A stretch of DNA of 64,000 bases from JACCTU01 sp963809175 (GCA_963809175.1 CAWEIK010000003.1:682001-746000); one strand, 5' to 3'; positions 1 to 7,756 are shown, counted from the stretch's first letter. Numbers and translations: made by a program. The notes: generated by a model not told the origin, from the sequence alone.

Positions 1-750
1 AGGTCGCGCCCGAGTCTGCGGTGGTCGCGCTTGCGCGCCTCGTCGAGCCGTTCGAGATGTCGCTCGAGGTCCTCCTGCGAGTAGAAGGCGGTGCCGTAGA
101 TCCGGGTCAGCTGCTTGTTGTGCTCGTCGCCGCGCCAGTACGCGCCGGCGAGGCTGGTGAGCTTGAGCGCCTTGATCGGCTTCGAGTTCTGGAGGTGCGG
201 CCCACGGCAGAGGTCGGTGAAGTCACCCTGCGTGTAGAAGGTGATCGGACCGTCCGCGGTGTCGACGAGCTCCACCTTGTAGTTCTCCCCCTGCTCGGAG
301 AAGATCCGCTTCGCCTGCTCGGCGTCGACCTCCTCGCGCGTCCACTCGCGTCCCTCCTCGAGCTCCCGCGCGATCTCCGCTTCGATCTGCTCGAGATCTT
401 CCTCGCGGATCGGCTCCGGGAACTCGAAGTCGTAGTAGAAGCCGTTCTCGATCGGCGGCCCGATCGCGATCTTCACGCCCGGGTAGAGACGCCGAACCGC
501 CTCGGCGAGCAAGTGCGCGGCGGAGTGGCGCAGCACGTACAGCGCGTCGGGGTCGTCCGTGTCGCGCGTCGTGACGATCTGGATCTTCTGTCCGTCCTCG
601 AGCGGCTGGCGAAGGTCCTGCACGCTCCCGTTGGAGCGCAGCAACACCGCCTGCTCGGCGAGCTTCGGCCCGATCGCTCGCGCCGCGTCGAGCCCCGTCG
701 CGCCTTCGGGGAGTTCGAGTTCGGTTGCGTCGGGTAGAACGACCTTCATG
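1..750 (-). CDS. thrS: Threonyl-tRNA synthetase, N-terminal part (cut by window edge)
   Basis: Charges tRNA-Thr with threonine in the cytoplasm. The first 250 codons are visible and the 3' part lies outside the window. The reading frame is unbroken. Residues 1-60 form a TGS domain (starts MKVVLPDATELELPEG). The second additional (editing) domain follows, with HSAAH as the first metal-site histidine pair and a downstream DLCRGPH motif typical of ThrRS/AlaRS editing domains. The end of the visible part (RIYGTAFYSQEDLERHLERL) enters the linker before the catalytic core. Start ATG at 750-748 matches the usual N-terminus. No T-box leader is visible upstream. Identification is secure from the colinear motifs. 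Confidence 0.95.
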
Positions 751-873
751 ACAGAGAACGTACCGCAGCAGACACCTCGCGAAGACGACCGGAACGAGGA
801 GCTCGACGACTCGCCCGCGCCCGATCCGACAAGCGGCGAGACCGACGCGCAGGACGACCCCGGCGCCGACTAA
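749..873 (+). CDS. Possible small acidic protein (41 aa)
   Basis: A short frame starts with ATG at 749, overlapping the thrS start codon on the opposite strand, and ends with TAA at 871-873. The product is very acidic and rich in Asp, Glu and Pro (starts MTENVPQQTPREDDRNEE), with no hydrophobic segment. No clear ribosome binding site precedes it, because the upstream DNA is the thrS 5' coding region. It could be a small hypothetical gene or chance. I do not recognise a family. Confidence 0.25.
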
Positions 874-921
874 CTCTTTGCCGGGGCGCAAGTCGCGAAT
901 CCGCTCGCGCGGATCCGCGAC

Positions 922-1179
922 CGCTTGCGCGCCGGCGACCACGACCGTGCGGCGCCAGCGGCTGTCACCGAGCACACCGAACACAGGTTCGAGTACGACC
1001 GACGCGTACGTCGGCACGCTCAACAGCAATCCGATCTGCGCGTAGCTCAAGTCGAGCTCATCGCGAACGGCCGGCCACGCAGCTTCACGCGCACCGAAGA
1101 CGAGTTCGTCAAGCAACTCGATTGCGAGCAACGCGATGACCGGCGCGCGAAGTCCGCGCAGTGTGCGCGTCACGTTCAA
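922..1179 (-). pseudogene. 5' remnant of an MFS transporter
   Basis: The frame starts at 1179 (MNVTRTLRGLRAPVIALLAI). About 86 residues look like the start of a major facilitator superfamily permease: a first membrane helix, then DELDLSYAQIGLLLSVPTYA and a GDSRWRRT segment that fits the conserved loop-2 basic motif (G-D-x-x-x-R-R) with a following helix (TVVVAGA). After about position 922 the frame loses hydrophobic character and runs out of frame into thrS. A full MFS protein needs about 400 residues, and only about 170 bases separate this point from thrS. The rest of the gene is therefore missing, not merely frameshifted. It is either a real deletion remnant or an assembly join. Substrate cannot be guessed. 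Confidence 0.55.
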
Positions 1180-1238
1180 CTCACTTCACAACGCGAACGG
1201 ACTGCATGGTATGCACCGTCGTGTTACCCCAAACGAGT

Positions 1239-1276
1239 GACAATGCGTGCACGGACGCGCACATTCGTGCATTGTC
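1239..1276. promoter_or_regulatory. Inverted repeat in intergenic region
   Basis: GACAATGC (1239-1246) is matched exactly by GCATTGTC (1269-1276), with a 22-base spacer that itself contains GTGCAC and GCGCAC. It lies between the MFS remnant (leftward) and the small gene at 1368 (rightward), in DNA visibly less GC-rich than its surroundings. This fits an operator or promoter region for the histone-like gene, but no regulator can be named. Confidence 0.3.
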
Positions 1277-1367
1277 TGTCCGACACGTGTGTCATCGTCA
1301 CTGTTTGCGACAACACGGACGCGGGCAAACGCACGTTGCGACAAACAACGAGCGAGGTGAACAAACG

Positions 1368-1520
1368 ATGGGGAACAACATCCGTGACGCACTGCTCAAC
1401 ACTCCGCGCATGGTGACATCGTCACCCCGTGTTGTCGTGAAGGGAAGGAAGACGGACGTCTGGTGGGAATCTTGGCGCAGGCTGGGATACGCCAGCAGTC
1501 CGAACGGATATCCGAATTAG
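1368..1520 (+). CDS. Small hypothetical protein (50 aa), leader of histone-like gene
   Basis: ATG at 1368 is preceded by GAGGTG at 1354-1359, a plausible ribosome binding site. The 50-residue product (starts MGNNIRDALLNTPRMV) is basic, has no signal peptide and contains two Trp in VWWESWRRLGYASS. Its TAG stop (1518-1520) is immediately followed by the GGAGGAG ribosome binding site of the next gene, 12 bases before that start, so the two are probably co-transcribed and translationally coupled. A perfect hairpin GGTGAC-ATC-GTCACC (1412-1426) lies inside it. No family is recognised. It may be a true small protein or a leader peptide. Confidence 0.5.
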   Translation: MGNNIRDALLNTPRMVTSSPRVVVKGRKTDVWWESWRRLGYASSPNGYPN

Positions 1521-1531
1521 GAGGAGATTGA

Positions 1532-2086
1532 ATGTTCGAAGAAGAGATGAGTGTCGAAGAGGAAGAGATCGGCACCAGAACACGCTCGACCAGAAAGAAG
1601 GCGAGCTCCACCCGCCGTAAGGCGAGCGGAACTCGCAAGAAGGCCGGAACCGCCCGCAAGCGGAAGACGGCTGCGCGGAAGGCGACCGGCACGCGCAAGA
1701 AGAGCACCGGCACGCGCAAGAAGAGCACGACCGCCCGCAAGCGCAAGACCACCGGCGCCCGGAAGCGCAAGACCACGGGCACGCGCAAGAAGAGCACGAC
1801 CGCCCGCAAGCGCAAGACGACAGGCGCCCGGAAGCGCAAGGCGGCCGGCACGCGCAAGAAGAGCACGACCGCCCGCAAGCGCAAGACGACAGGCACGCGG
1901 AAGCGCAAGGCGGCCGGCACGCGCAAGAAGAGCACGACGGCCCGCCGCAAGACCACGGGCACGCGCAAGCGGAAGACCGCGACGCGCCGCAAGGCCACGG
2001 GTACGCGCAAGCGCTCCACCGCGACGCGCCGCAAGAGCACGGGCACGCGGAAGCGCAAGACCGCGACTCGCCGCAAGAAGTCGTAG
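1532..2086 (+). CDS. Histone H1-like Lys/Arg-rich repeat protein
   Basis: The 184-residue product has a short acidic head (MFEEEMSVEEEEIGTRTRST) followed by about 165 residues made almost only of Lys, Arg, Thr, Ala, Gly and Ser. It resembles the C-terminal tails of eukaryotic histone H1, bacterial H1-like proteins and the tail of actinobacterial HU. Such tails bind and condense DNA without a fold. No HU or other globular domain is present. The start is well set: GGAGGAG lies 7 bases upstream of ATG. A strong terminator follows at 2112-2142. Role in the nucleoid is inferred from composition. The acidic head could shield the tail or recruit a partner. Confidence 0.75.
   Translation: MFEEEMSVEEEEIGTRTRSTRKKASSTRRKASGTRKKAGTARKRKTAARKATGTRKKSTGTRKKSTTARKRKTTGARKRKTTGTRKKSTTARKRKTTGARKRKAAGTRKKSTTARKRKTTGTRKRKAAGTRKKSTTARRKTTGTRKRKTATRRKATGTRKRSTATRRKSTGTRKRKTATRRKKS
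1709..1948 (+). repeat. 69-bp in-frame tandem repeat
   Basis: The motif GTRKKSTTARK recurs at residues 60, 83, 106 and 129 of the histone-like protein, exactly 23 residues (69 bases) apart. The repeat units therefore start at 1709, 1778, 1847 and 1916, the last being partial. Units differ at one or two codons. The DNA is also nearly identical between units, so copy number could change by slippage or be miscounted in assembly. Confidence 0.85.
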
Positions 2087-2111
2087 CTCCGCCGCACCCC
2101 ATCGACTGTGA

Positions 2112-2142
2112 GACGGGCTCTCCTCACGGGGAGCCCGTTTCA
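2112..2142 (+). terminator. Intrinsic terminator after histone-like gene
   Basis: ACGGGCTC (2113-2120) pairs with GAGCCCGT (2131-2138), leaving a short loop, and is followed by TTTCACATTCT. It lies 26 bases after the stop of the histone-like gene and separates it from the next operon. Confidence 0.8.
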
Positions 2143-2200
2143 CATTCTCCTTACGAATCGTTGACCACACGGGGCCTGTAGCCGCGCTACAAAGCAGAAC

Positions 2201-3498
2201 GTGGCGTCGATTCCCGTCTATCGCGGTTCATTCGGCGCCCCGCAGGCTGAGCGACTGCTGTGGCGGGCCGGCTTCGGGCCGCGCCGGGGCGACGTCGCCC
2301 GGCTGGCGAAGAAAGGCCTTCCCGGTGCGGTTCGCTCGCTGACCCGTCCAGGCCCCGAGCGGCTCGTCGGGCCGGAGCCGCGCGACGCCCAGGGTCGCCC
2401 GATCGCGCCGTTCGACGTCAACGGCCACGACCACATGTGGTGGCTGGATCGCATGGTCCGGACCTCCCGCCCCCTGGTCGAGCGAATGGCGCTCGTGTGG
2501 CACGACTGGTTCGCGACGCAGCGCGTCGGCGGAATCCCGCAGAAGGGGATGATCGATCAGAACGAGCTCTTCCGTCGCCACGCGCTCGGCTCCTTCGCGC
2601 AGCTCCTCGAGGACGTGACGAAGGACCCGGCGATGCTCCGCTGGCTGAACGGCGACAAGAACACCGTGCGGTCGCCGAACGAGAACTACGCCCGCGAGCT
2701 GATGGAGCTCTTCACCCTGGGCGCGAACCGCGGGTACACGGAGCAGGACATCCGCGAGCAGGCCCGCGCACTCACCGGCTGGCGCGGCGTCCGCCGCCCC
2801 GCGGAAGGGACGTACGACTTCAGCTACGTGCCCCGTCTCCACGACGCGGGTGTGAAGACCGTCTTCGGCAGGAGCGGCGCCTTCGACTGGCAGGACGCCT
2901 GCCGCCTGTGCCGTGAGCACCCCAACCACGCGTCCTTCTTCGTCTCGAAGCTGTGGAGCTACTTCATCCCGACGGCGCCTCCGGCGGCGACACGGCGCTC
3001 GCTCGAGGCGCTCTACCGCAACGGCTACCAGGTGAGGCCAGTCATCGAGGCGATCCTCCAGCATCCGGCGCTCTACACCGGTCCGCGCATGGTCAAACCG
3101 CCGGTCGTCTATGCAGCTGGACTCTTGCGGGCTCTCGGCCGCGGCGTGCAGGACGCGAACTGGGCGAACCTCAGCGCCGAGGCGGGCCAACGTCTCTTTC
3201 GCCCCCCGAACGTCGCCGGCTGGGATGACAACCGCTGGCTCGACACGTCGACCTTGCGTGGTCGCTGGTTCGTCGCAGGGACAGCCTTGCGCGCGTCGTC
3301 GTCACGCAGCCCCGCGCGCAGTGCTTCTGCGCTCGTCGACCGTGCAGCCGCGGGCCTCGGCGTCCGCACGCTGACGAAGCCCACGCGCGCGGTCGCAACC
3401 CGTCTCGCGCAGGACACGTTGAAGTCGAGCACGCCGGACGTCGCGGAACAAGCCGTCCGGCAGCTCATCGCGCTCTCGCCGAGGTACAGACCTCATGA
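2201..3498 (+). CDS. DUF1800 family protein
   Basis: Belongs to the DUF1800 family, usually found next to DUF1501 and of unknown biochemical function. Diagnostic stretches are AERLLWRAGFGP near the N-terminus, MVWHDWFATQ-like ALVWHDWFAT at about 105, NENYARELMELFTLG at about 160 and YTEQDIREQARALTGW just after. The natural C-terminus is LIALSP-EVQTS with a TGA at 3496-3498. To reach it one base must be added near 3480; otherwise the frame runs on into nonsense. The stop then overlaps the next ATG (ATGA), showing coupling to DUF1501. Start is GTG at 2201, without a strong ribosome binding site. No signal peptide is seen. Confidence 0.85.
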
Positions 3499-4853
3499 CC
3501 CGCCGAGCCTGCGCCTGCGACGACTTCGGACGCGCGCACGCGGTCGCCGGCGACGGCTTGCCCGCGATCGAGCCCGGCATGCCCGCGCCGGCGGGAACGG
3601 GACTGACGCGTCGAAGCTTCCTCGCGAGAGGTCTCGGTGCCGCGCTGACGGTGTACGGCCTCGACCGGCTGAGCGTGCTCGACATCGACGGCCTTGCTAA
3701 CGCGGCGACGAACGACCGCGTGCTCGTCTCGGTCTTCCTCGACGGCGGCGCGGACTCGCTGTCGATGCTGTTCCCGGCCGCCGACCCGCTCTACTACCAG
3801 TACCGCCCGACACTCGCGCTCCCGCAGTCTTCGGGATCGGTCTTCGGCGAGGACGGCAGGCTGCACTGGCATCCGTCCCTGACCTCGCTCGCGCAGCTCC
3901 ACCGCGAAGGCAAGGTCAGCGTGATCCCGGCGATCGGCTACACGAGCCCGGACAAGTCGCACTTCACCTCGCGGCACTACTGGGAGGTGGGCGCGACGGA
4001 CGCGGGGCTCGCGACGGGCTGGCTCGGGCGCTACCTCGACCGGGTCGGATCGGCGGACAACCCGCTCCAGGGCCTCTCGCTCGACAACCGGCTCCAGCCC
4101 GCGCTCGCGACGGGGAAGGTCCCGGTTGCGTCGATCGACGGGCCTGATCGCTACACGTTCGCGGCGCGTCGCGATGCGACCGCGCTCGAGACCCGGATCC
4201 TCGATGCGGTCGGAGAGCTCGGGACCGCCCACCTGGGAAGTCGTGACCGCGCGATCCGCGAAGTCGCCTCCGCGTCCGCCCAGTCGCATCGGCTCAGGCG
4301 CGAGCTGCAAGGGCTCGGCGCGAGCGTCGGTCAGGTCCCGTCCTCGTACCCCCAGTCGACGAACGACTTCCCGCGCCGACTCGCGGGGCTGGCGGCGATG
4401 CTCTCGGCGGGGCTGCCGATTCGCTGCGCCGCGCTGAAGGCACCGGGGATGTACGACACCCACGCCGACCAGGCCGACGAGCTCAACACGGCGCTCAAGC
4501 TGACGGCCGACTCGCTCGTCGGCCTTCCAGCGCGACCTCGAGGCGCGTGGGCTCGCCGACCGCGTGCTCGTTCACGTCTGGTCGGAATTCGGGCGCGCGC
4601 GCGCGAGAACGGCTCGGACGGGACCGACCACGGTGCCGCCGGCCTCGGACTGTTGATCGGCTCTCGCGTGCACGGACGCATGCTCGGCGAGTTCCCAGGG
4701 CTCGGAGGCGGGCTCGACGAGCAGGGCAACCTGCGCGCGACGTCGGACTTCCGCGGCGTCTACAGCGCGATCCTCGAGCAGTGGTTCGACACCGATGCCG
4801 CAGCGATCATTCCGGGCGCTGCGTCGTTCGCACGCCCGACACTTCTGCGATGA
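3495..4853 (+). CDS. DUF1501 family protein, Tat-exported
   Basis: Member of DUF1501, an alkaline-phosphatase-like fold family of unknown role that pairs with DUF1800. Residues 1-35 are a Cys-containing leader (MTRRACACDDFGRAHAV). A twin-arginine signal LTRRSFLARGLGAALTVYGL follows at about 37-56, so the protein is likely exported folded, perhaps with a bound metal. Core motifs are VSVFLDGGADSLSMLFP, SHFTSRHYWEVG and TDHGAAG near the end. Between about 4517 and 4605 the frame is wrong. The other frame reads SAFQRDLEARGLADRVLVHV then WSEFGR, as expected for the family. One base is therefore extra near 4517 and one is missing in the GC repeat near 4600. The stop overlaps the next ATG. Confidence 0.85.
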   Translation: MTRRACACDDFGRAHAVAGDGLPAIEPGMPAPAGTGLTRRSFLARGLGAALTVYGLDRLSVLDIDGLANAATNDRVLVSVFLDGGADSLSMLFPAADPLYYQYRPTLALPQSSGSVFGEDGRLHWHPSLTSLAQLHREGKVSVIPAIGYTSPDKSHFTSRHYWEVGATDAGLATGWLGRYLDRVGSADNPLQGLSLDNRLQPALATGKVPVASIDGPDRYTFAARRDATALETRILDAVGELGTAHLGSRDRAIREVASASAQSHRLRRELQGLGASVGQVPSSYPQSTNDFPRRLAGLAAMLSAGLPIRCAALKAPGMYDTHADQADELNTALKLTADSLVGLPARPRGAWARRPRARSRLVGIRARARENGSDGTDHGAAGLGLLIGSRVHGRMLGEFPGLGGGLDEQGNLRATSDFRGVYSAILEQWFDTDAAAIIPGAASFARPTLLR

Positions 4854-5215
4854 GGGTGATCGCGGTCGCGGTCGTTCTCGCGACGGCACTCGTCGTACCC
4901 GCGGCGTACGCGGCGACCAGCCGGCCCCCCTCGCGCATGCAGGTCACCGCGAGCGAGTTCGACCTCGTGCTGTCGCGGGCGAAGCTGCGTCAGAGCCGCC
5001 TGATCGTGCAGCTCGTCAACCTCGGCGAAGATCCTCACGACCTGGCGTTGCGCCGAACCGCAACCGGAGCGCGGACCTACGTGACTCCGGAGGTCTCGCC
5101 CGGGGATGATCGCAGCATCTCCTTCCGGGTCTACCCGGGCCGCTACGCGCTCTGGTGCACGATCGCGGACCATCGCGCGCGCGGGATGCGTGCGACGCTG
5201 ATCGTCACGAAGTAG
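4850..5215 (+). CDS. Secreted cupredoxin-like (type 1 copper) protein
   Basis: A 121-residue protein with a Sec signal peptide (MRVIAVAVVLATALVVPAAYA, cleaved after AYA). The rest is a single small beta domain. The ligand pattern of type 1 copper sites is visible: His in EDPHDLAL, then Cys, His and Met in YALWCTIADHRARGM (C-x4-H-x4-M). It is thus predicted to be a blue copper electron carrier or copper sensor outside the membrane. It overlaps DUF1501 by ATGA and is the third gene of the DUF1800-DUF1501 operon, which suggests a redox or copper link to that exported pair. The partner is not known. Confidence 0.8.
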   Translation: MRVIAVAVVLATALVVPAAYAATSRPPSRMQVTASEFDLVLSRAKLRQSRLIVQLVNLGEDPHDLALRRTATGARTYVTPEVSPGDDRSISFRVYPGRYALWCTIADHRARGMRATLIVTK

Positions 5216-5220
5216 GCGCG

Positions 5221-5712
5221 CTACGCGACGTGCGACTTCGAGACCGGCGGCGACAGCGGAGGTTGCGGCGCGGAAGGGCTCGCCTCCGCGGCCGGCTGTG
5301 CTGCCGGGGGAGCTGAAGGGGTCTGCGGAGCGGGTTGCGCTCGACGCGGCGCCGGCGCCGACGCGCGAGCCGAGACGGCCCGGGCAACGATCGCCGTGTT
5401 CCGCTCGGACTGCAGCTGACAGAGCGCCGACTGCGCCTGGAGGCGGTAGCCGAACGAGCGGGTGTCGCCGATCACGTAGCCGATGAGCCCGCCGACCAGG
5501 CCGCCGAGGAGCAGCGTCGCAAAGCCGAGGTAGGAGGGAATCGGCCAGGACGCCCCGAGCGAGGTCAACGGAACCGCCCCGAACGCCGCGCCGAGCGAGG
5601 CGCCGATGACGATCGAGCCGGCAACGAACGAGGAAGCCTTGCGGTAAAGCTTGTCCGCGTACTGCTCGATGACCTTGGGGTCGTACGCAGGAAGGGACGG
5701 AGGCGTGCCCAC
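5221..5712 (-). CDS. Membrane protein with glycine-rich helices and Pro/Ala tail
   Basis: About 163 residues. A charged segment (AYDPKVIEQYADKLYRKASS) precedes two hydrophobic stretches rich in Gly (FVAGSIVIGASLGAAFGAV and YLGFATLLLGGLVGGLIGYV), then a soluble helix (RSFGYRLQAQSALCQLQSE) and a 60-residue Ala/Pro-rich tail that is probably disordered. Start is set at GTG 5712, giving MGTPPSLPAYDPKV; upstream alternatives would run into the preceding glyoxalase gene. It follows that gene by 38 bases on the same strand, so co-transcription is likely. The family is not recognised. Confidence 0.6.
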   Translation of the reverse strand: MGTPPSLPAYDPKVIEQYADKLYRKASSFVAGSIVIGASLGAAFGAVPLTSLGASWPIPSYLGFATLLLGGLVGGLIGYVIGDTRSFGYRLQAQSALCQLQSERNTAIVARAVSARASAPAPRRAQPAPQTPSAPPAAQPAAEASPSAPQPPLSPPVSKSHVA

Positions 5713-5750
5713 GGTCCCCTCATCGGCCGAAGGCGCCTCCCGCTTGAGGG

Positions 5751-6623
5751 TCAGGCAGTCGCGAGTGCGAGCCGGTTGCCGCTCGGGTCGCGGATCACCG
5801 GCGAGCCGTCGACCTCGTCCACCGAACCGCCCGCCCGCTCGACGAGCGCGTCGCGGCTCTCCGCGCTCGGGAGGACGACCGTCGCGTGGCGAAGCGACGC
5901 GTAGCCGCTCGGCGCCTGCCCGGCTCCCGCGCTCTCCCACGTGTTCGCGCCGAGATGATGGTGATAGCCGCCCGCGCTGAGAAACGCCGCGTGCGCACCG
6001 AGCTGCGCCATCAAGTCGAAACCCAGCGCGTCGCCGTAGAACGCGACGGTCGGCGCGATCTCCGAGACCCGCAGGTGCACATGGCCCATGACCGTGCCCG
6101 GCGCCAGCCCCTCGAACGACGCGCTCGCCGGGTCGTCCAACGCGGAGGCGAGGTCATCCGTGTCGAGCGGCACCGACGTCATGCGCTGCCACACCTGCCC
6201 TTCCCAGAGCTCGCGCGGACGGTCGGCGTAGATCTCGATTCCGTGGTGGTCGGGATCGCGAAGGTAGAGCGCCTCGCTCACGAAGTGGTCGGACATTCCG
6301 ACGAGCTGCACGCGGTCGCGCGCGGCGTGCGCGAGCCAGCTCGCCAGATCGGCACGATCGGGCACGAGCAGCGCGAAGTGGTACAGCCCCGAGAACCCGT
6401 CGGCGGGTTTCGCGCCGGGCTCTTCAACGAGCACGAGCAGGTCATCCCCACCTGCGCCGAGCGCCGCGCGCGCGTCCCCGCGCTCACGCACCGCGAGCCC
6501 GATCTCGCGCTCGTAGTAGTCGACCGAACGGTCGAGGTCGGCGACGGTCAGGTGAACCGCGCCGAGCCGCGTGGCGGCGGGGATCGCCGCCGCCGCCGGC
6601 TCCTCGGAATCGAGTTGGTTCAC
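5751..6623 (-). CDS. catE: Two-domain glyoxalase/extradiol dioxygenase (CatE-like)
   Basis: A 290-residue protein with two vicinal-oxygen-chelate domains, like Bacillus CatE catechol 2,3-dioxygenases. Domain 1 begins RLGAVHLTVADLDRSVDYYE and domain 2 begins MGHVHLRVSEIAPTVAFYGD. Metal-ligand candidates are His in GHVHLRV, His in GYHHHLGANTWESAG and a late acidic residue. The GYHHHLGANTW block is typical of the CatE branch. The region DPDHHGIEIYADRP is the domain-1 counterpart. Start GTG 6623 gives MNQLDSEEP; further upstream the frame overlaps the divergent small gene at 6633. Predicted iron- or manganese-dependent ring cleavage; substrate unknown. Confidence 0.75.
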   Translation of the reverse strand: MNQLDSEEPAAAAIPAATRLGAVHLTVADLDRSVDYYEREIGLAVRERGDARAALGAGGDDLLVLVEEPGAKPADGFSGLYHFALLVPDRADLASWLAHAARDRVQLVGMSDHFVSEALYLRDPDHHGIEIYADRPRELWEGQVWQRMTSVPLDTDDLASALDDPASASFEGLAPGTVMGHVHLRVSEIAPTVAFYGDALGFDLMAQLGAHAAFLSAGGYHHHLGANTWESAGAGQAPSGYASLRHATVVLPSAESRDALVERAGGSVDEVDGSPVIRDPSGNRLALATA

Positions 6624-6632
6624 CCCGTCAGC

Positions 6633-6833
6633 ATGCCGCAAGACCGGCCGCCCATCGGGGTCCGGTCTGACGTGGAGAACGACGAACCCGACGAGCCCCC
6701 GGAAAAACCGCCCGGCCACTTCATGGAGGAGGCCTACGAGACCGACACGAAACGCTTCGTCGAGCAGGCGCGCGAGCTCGCGCGACGCCGCGCCGCGGAG
6801 CGCCCGGCGTGGGACGAGGACGAGCCCGGCTAG
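6633..6833 (+). CDS. Small hypothetical protein (66 aa)
   Basis: Divergent from the CatE-like gene, with starts 10 bases apart. The product has a Pro/Asp/Glu-rich first half (NDEPDEPPEKPPGHFMEEAY) and a predicted amphipathic helix (KRFVEQARELARRRAAERPA) ending WDEDEPG. Codon third positions are strongly GC, as in neighbours. There is no membrane segment or known domain. Function unknown. Confidence 0.5.
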   Translation: MPQDRPPIGVRSDVENDEPDEPPEKPPGHFMEEAYETDTKRFVEQARELARRRAAERPAWDEDEPG

Positions 6834-6839
6834 GGCGGG

Positions 6840-7355
6840 TTACGGCGCCACGACGGCGCAGATCACGACGACGTTCAGGCCCCAGCTCACCGCCTGCACG
6901 TTGACCTCCCGCGCCGACGCAGTCCACGTCGTCGCGTTTGCAAGGTAGCTCGTCGTGATGGCGACCTCGGTCGCGGTCACTGGAGTCACCGCAACCCCAC
7001 CTCCGAGCGCCGTCTTGCCGGCCGGACAGGACGCGGTCAGCGTCCGGGTCGCCGTTGAGTTGATCGCGCTCGTCGTGAACACGGTCTGGAGGCCGCTCGT
7101 GCCTGGAGCGCCCTGCGCTCCGGCGGGACCCGCAGGACCAGCCGGCCCGGCCGGGATCTGACCGGCGCGGAAGTCGGCCCGAAGCAGCGAGCCGTTCTTC
7201 ACCTTCACGCTCGTCACCGCGTTCGTCTTCAACTGCAGCGGCCCGACCGAGGCGCGCGGCAAGGCGTTCAGCGCCGCCTCTCCGACGGGTGTCGCGCCGA
7301 GCACGGCGACGACGAGCGCAGTTACCGACAACACCACTGGCCAGCGATTTCTCAT
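6840..7355 (-). CDS. Secreted collagen-like repeat protein
   Basis: A 171-residue protein with an N-terminal signal or anchor helix (WPVVLSVTALVVAVLGATPV). It continues with an actinobacterial NGSLLRADFRAGQIP-type segment, then a short collagen-like Gly-x-y stretch (AGPAGPAGPAGAQGAPG) and a C-terminal beta-rich domain of about 80 residues beginning LQTVFTTSAINST with CPAGKTALGGGVAVT. This layout recurs in exported proteins of Thermoleophilia. The Gly-Pro-Ala repeats may trimerise. GAGAGGGG is a good ribosome binding site 6 bases before ATG. Likely surface or secreted; function unknown. Confidence 0.75.
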   Translation of the reverse strand: MRNRWPVVLSVTALVVAVLGATPVGEAALNALPRASVGPLQLKTNAVTSVKVKNGSLLRADFRAGQIPAGPAGPAGPAGAQGAPGTSGLQTVFTTSAINSTATRTLTASCPAGKTALGGGVAVTPVTATEVAITTSYLANATTWTASAREVNVQAVSWGLNVVVICAVVAP

Positions 7356-7412
7356 GGTTTCCCCTCTCCGAGTAGGCGGGGGAAGCGTATTTGCCGTGCC
7401 GGTCGGCGCGGG

Positions 7413-7742
7413 CTACGGAGCGGCTGGGTACCGCGTGTCGTACTGGGACTTCACGTACTTCGAGCTGTACGAGGCGAGATCGAGCATCACGCCGAACCCG
7501 ACGAACAGCCAATCCCAGCCCGAGACGCCACCCACGGCAGACCACGTCAGCAGGTAGAAGAGCGTCGTCCACGGGGCGACCAGCAGCCCGAGGAGCGGCC
7601 AGACCCAGGAGTCGAACGCAAAACCGACTCGGTCACCGAAGATCCACCAGAGCAGCAGCGCGAAGCGCGGACCGAGTCCGAACGCGGCGAGGAAGAGACA
7701 GCACACGGGAGCCACTGTCCCAGGTCTCCTGCTCGGAGTCAA
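7413..7742 (-). CDS. Small integral membrane protein
   Basis: A 109-residue protein with three hydrophobic segments: VCCLFLAAFGLGPRFALLLW, WVWPLLGLLVAPWTTLFYLL and WDWLFVGFGVMLDLASYSS. It has the Trp/Pro-rich LLWWIFGD and PWTTL motifs seen in a family of uncharacterised actinobacterial membrane proteins. A GTG inside (giving VAPVCCLFL) is an alternative start that removes the basic leader. Probably resides in the cytoplasmic membrane; no function can be assigned. Confidence 0.6.
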   Translation of the reverse strand: MTPSRRPGTVAPVCCLFLAAFGLGPRFALLLWWIFGDRVGFAFDSWVWPLLGLLVAPWTTLFYLLTWSAVGGVSGWDWLFVGFGVMLDLASYSSKYVKSQYDTRYPAAP

Positions 7743-7756
7743 CGTTCGAGGCGCCG

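Noticed and set aside
893..920. Hairpin near the end of the MFS remnant as a mobile-element end
   Set aside because: It is a simple GC-rich repeat (CGAATCCGC/GCGGATCCGCG) with no partner repeat, target duplication or transposase.
1709..1948. Direct repeats that might be a CRISPR array
   Set aside because: Repeats are contiguous, in frame and coding, with no spacers or cas genes.
1396..2170. Long antisense and alternative-frame Arg-rich frames opposite the histone-like gene
   Set aside because: They are mirror frames of the Lys/Arg repeat; only the sense frame has a ribosome site and sensible start.
4517..4605. Programmed frameshift in DUF1501
   Set aside because: Two opposite single-base breaks 90 bases apart without slippery sequence fit read errors, as elsewhere in this contig.
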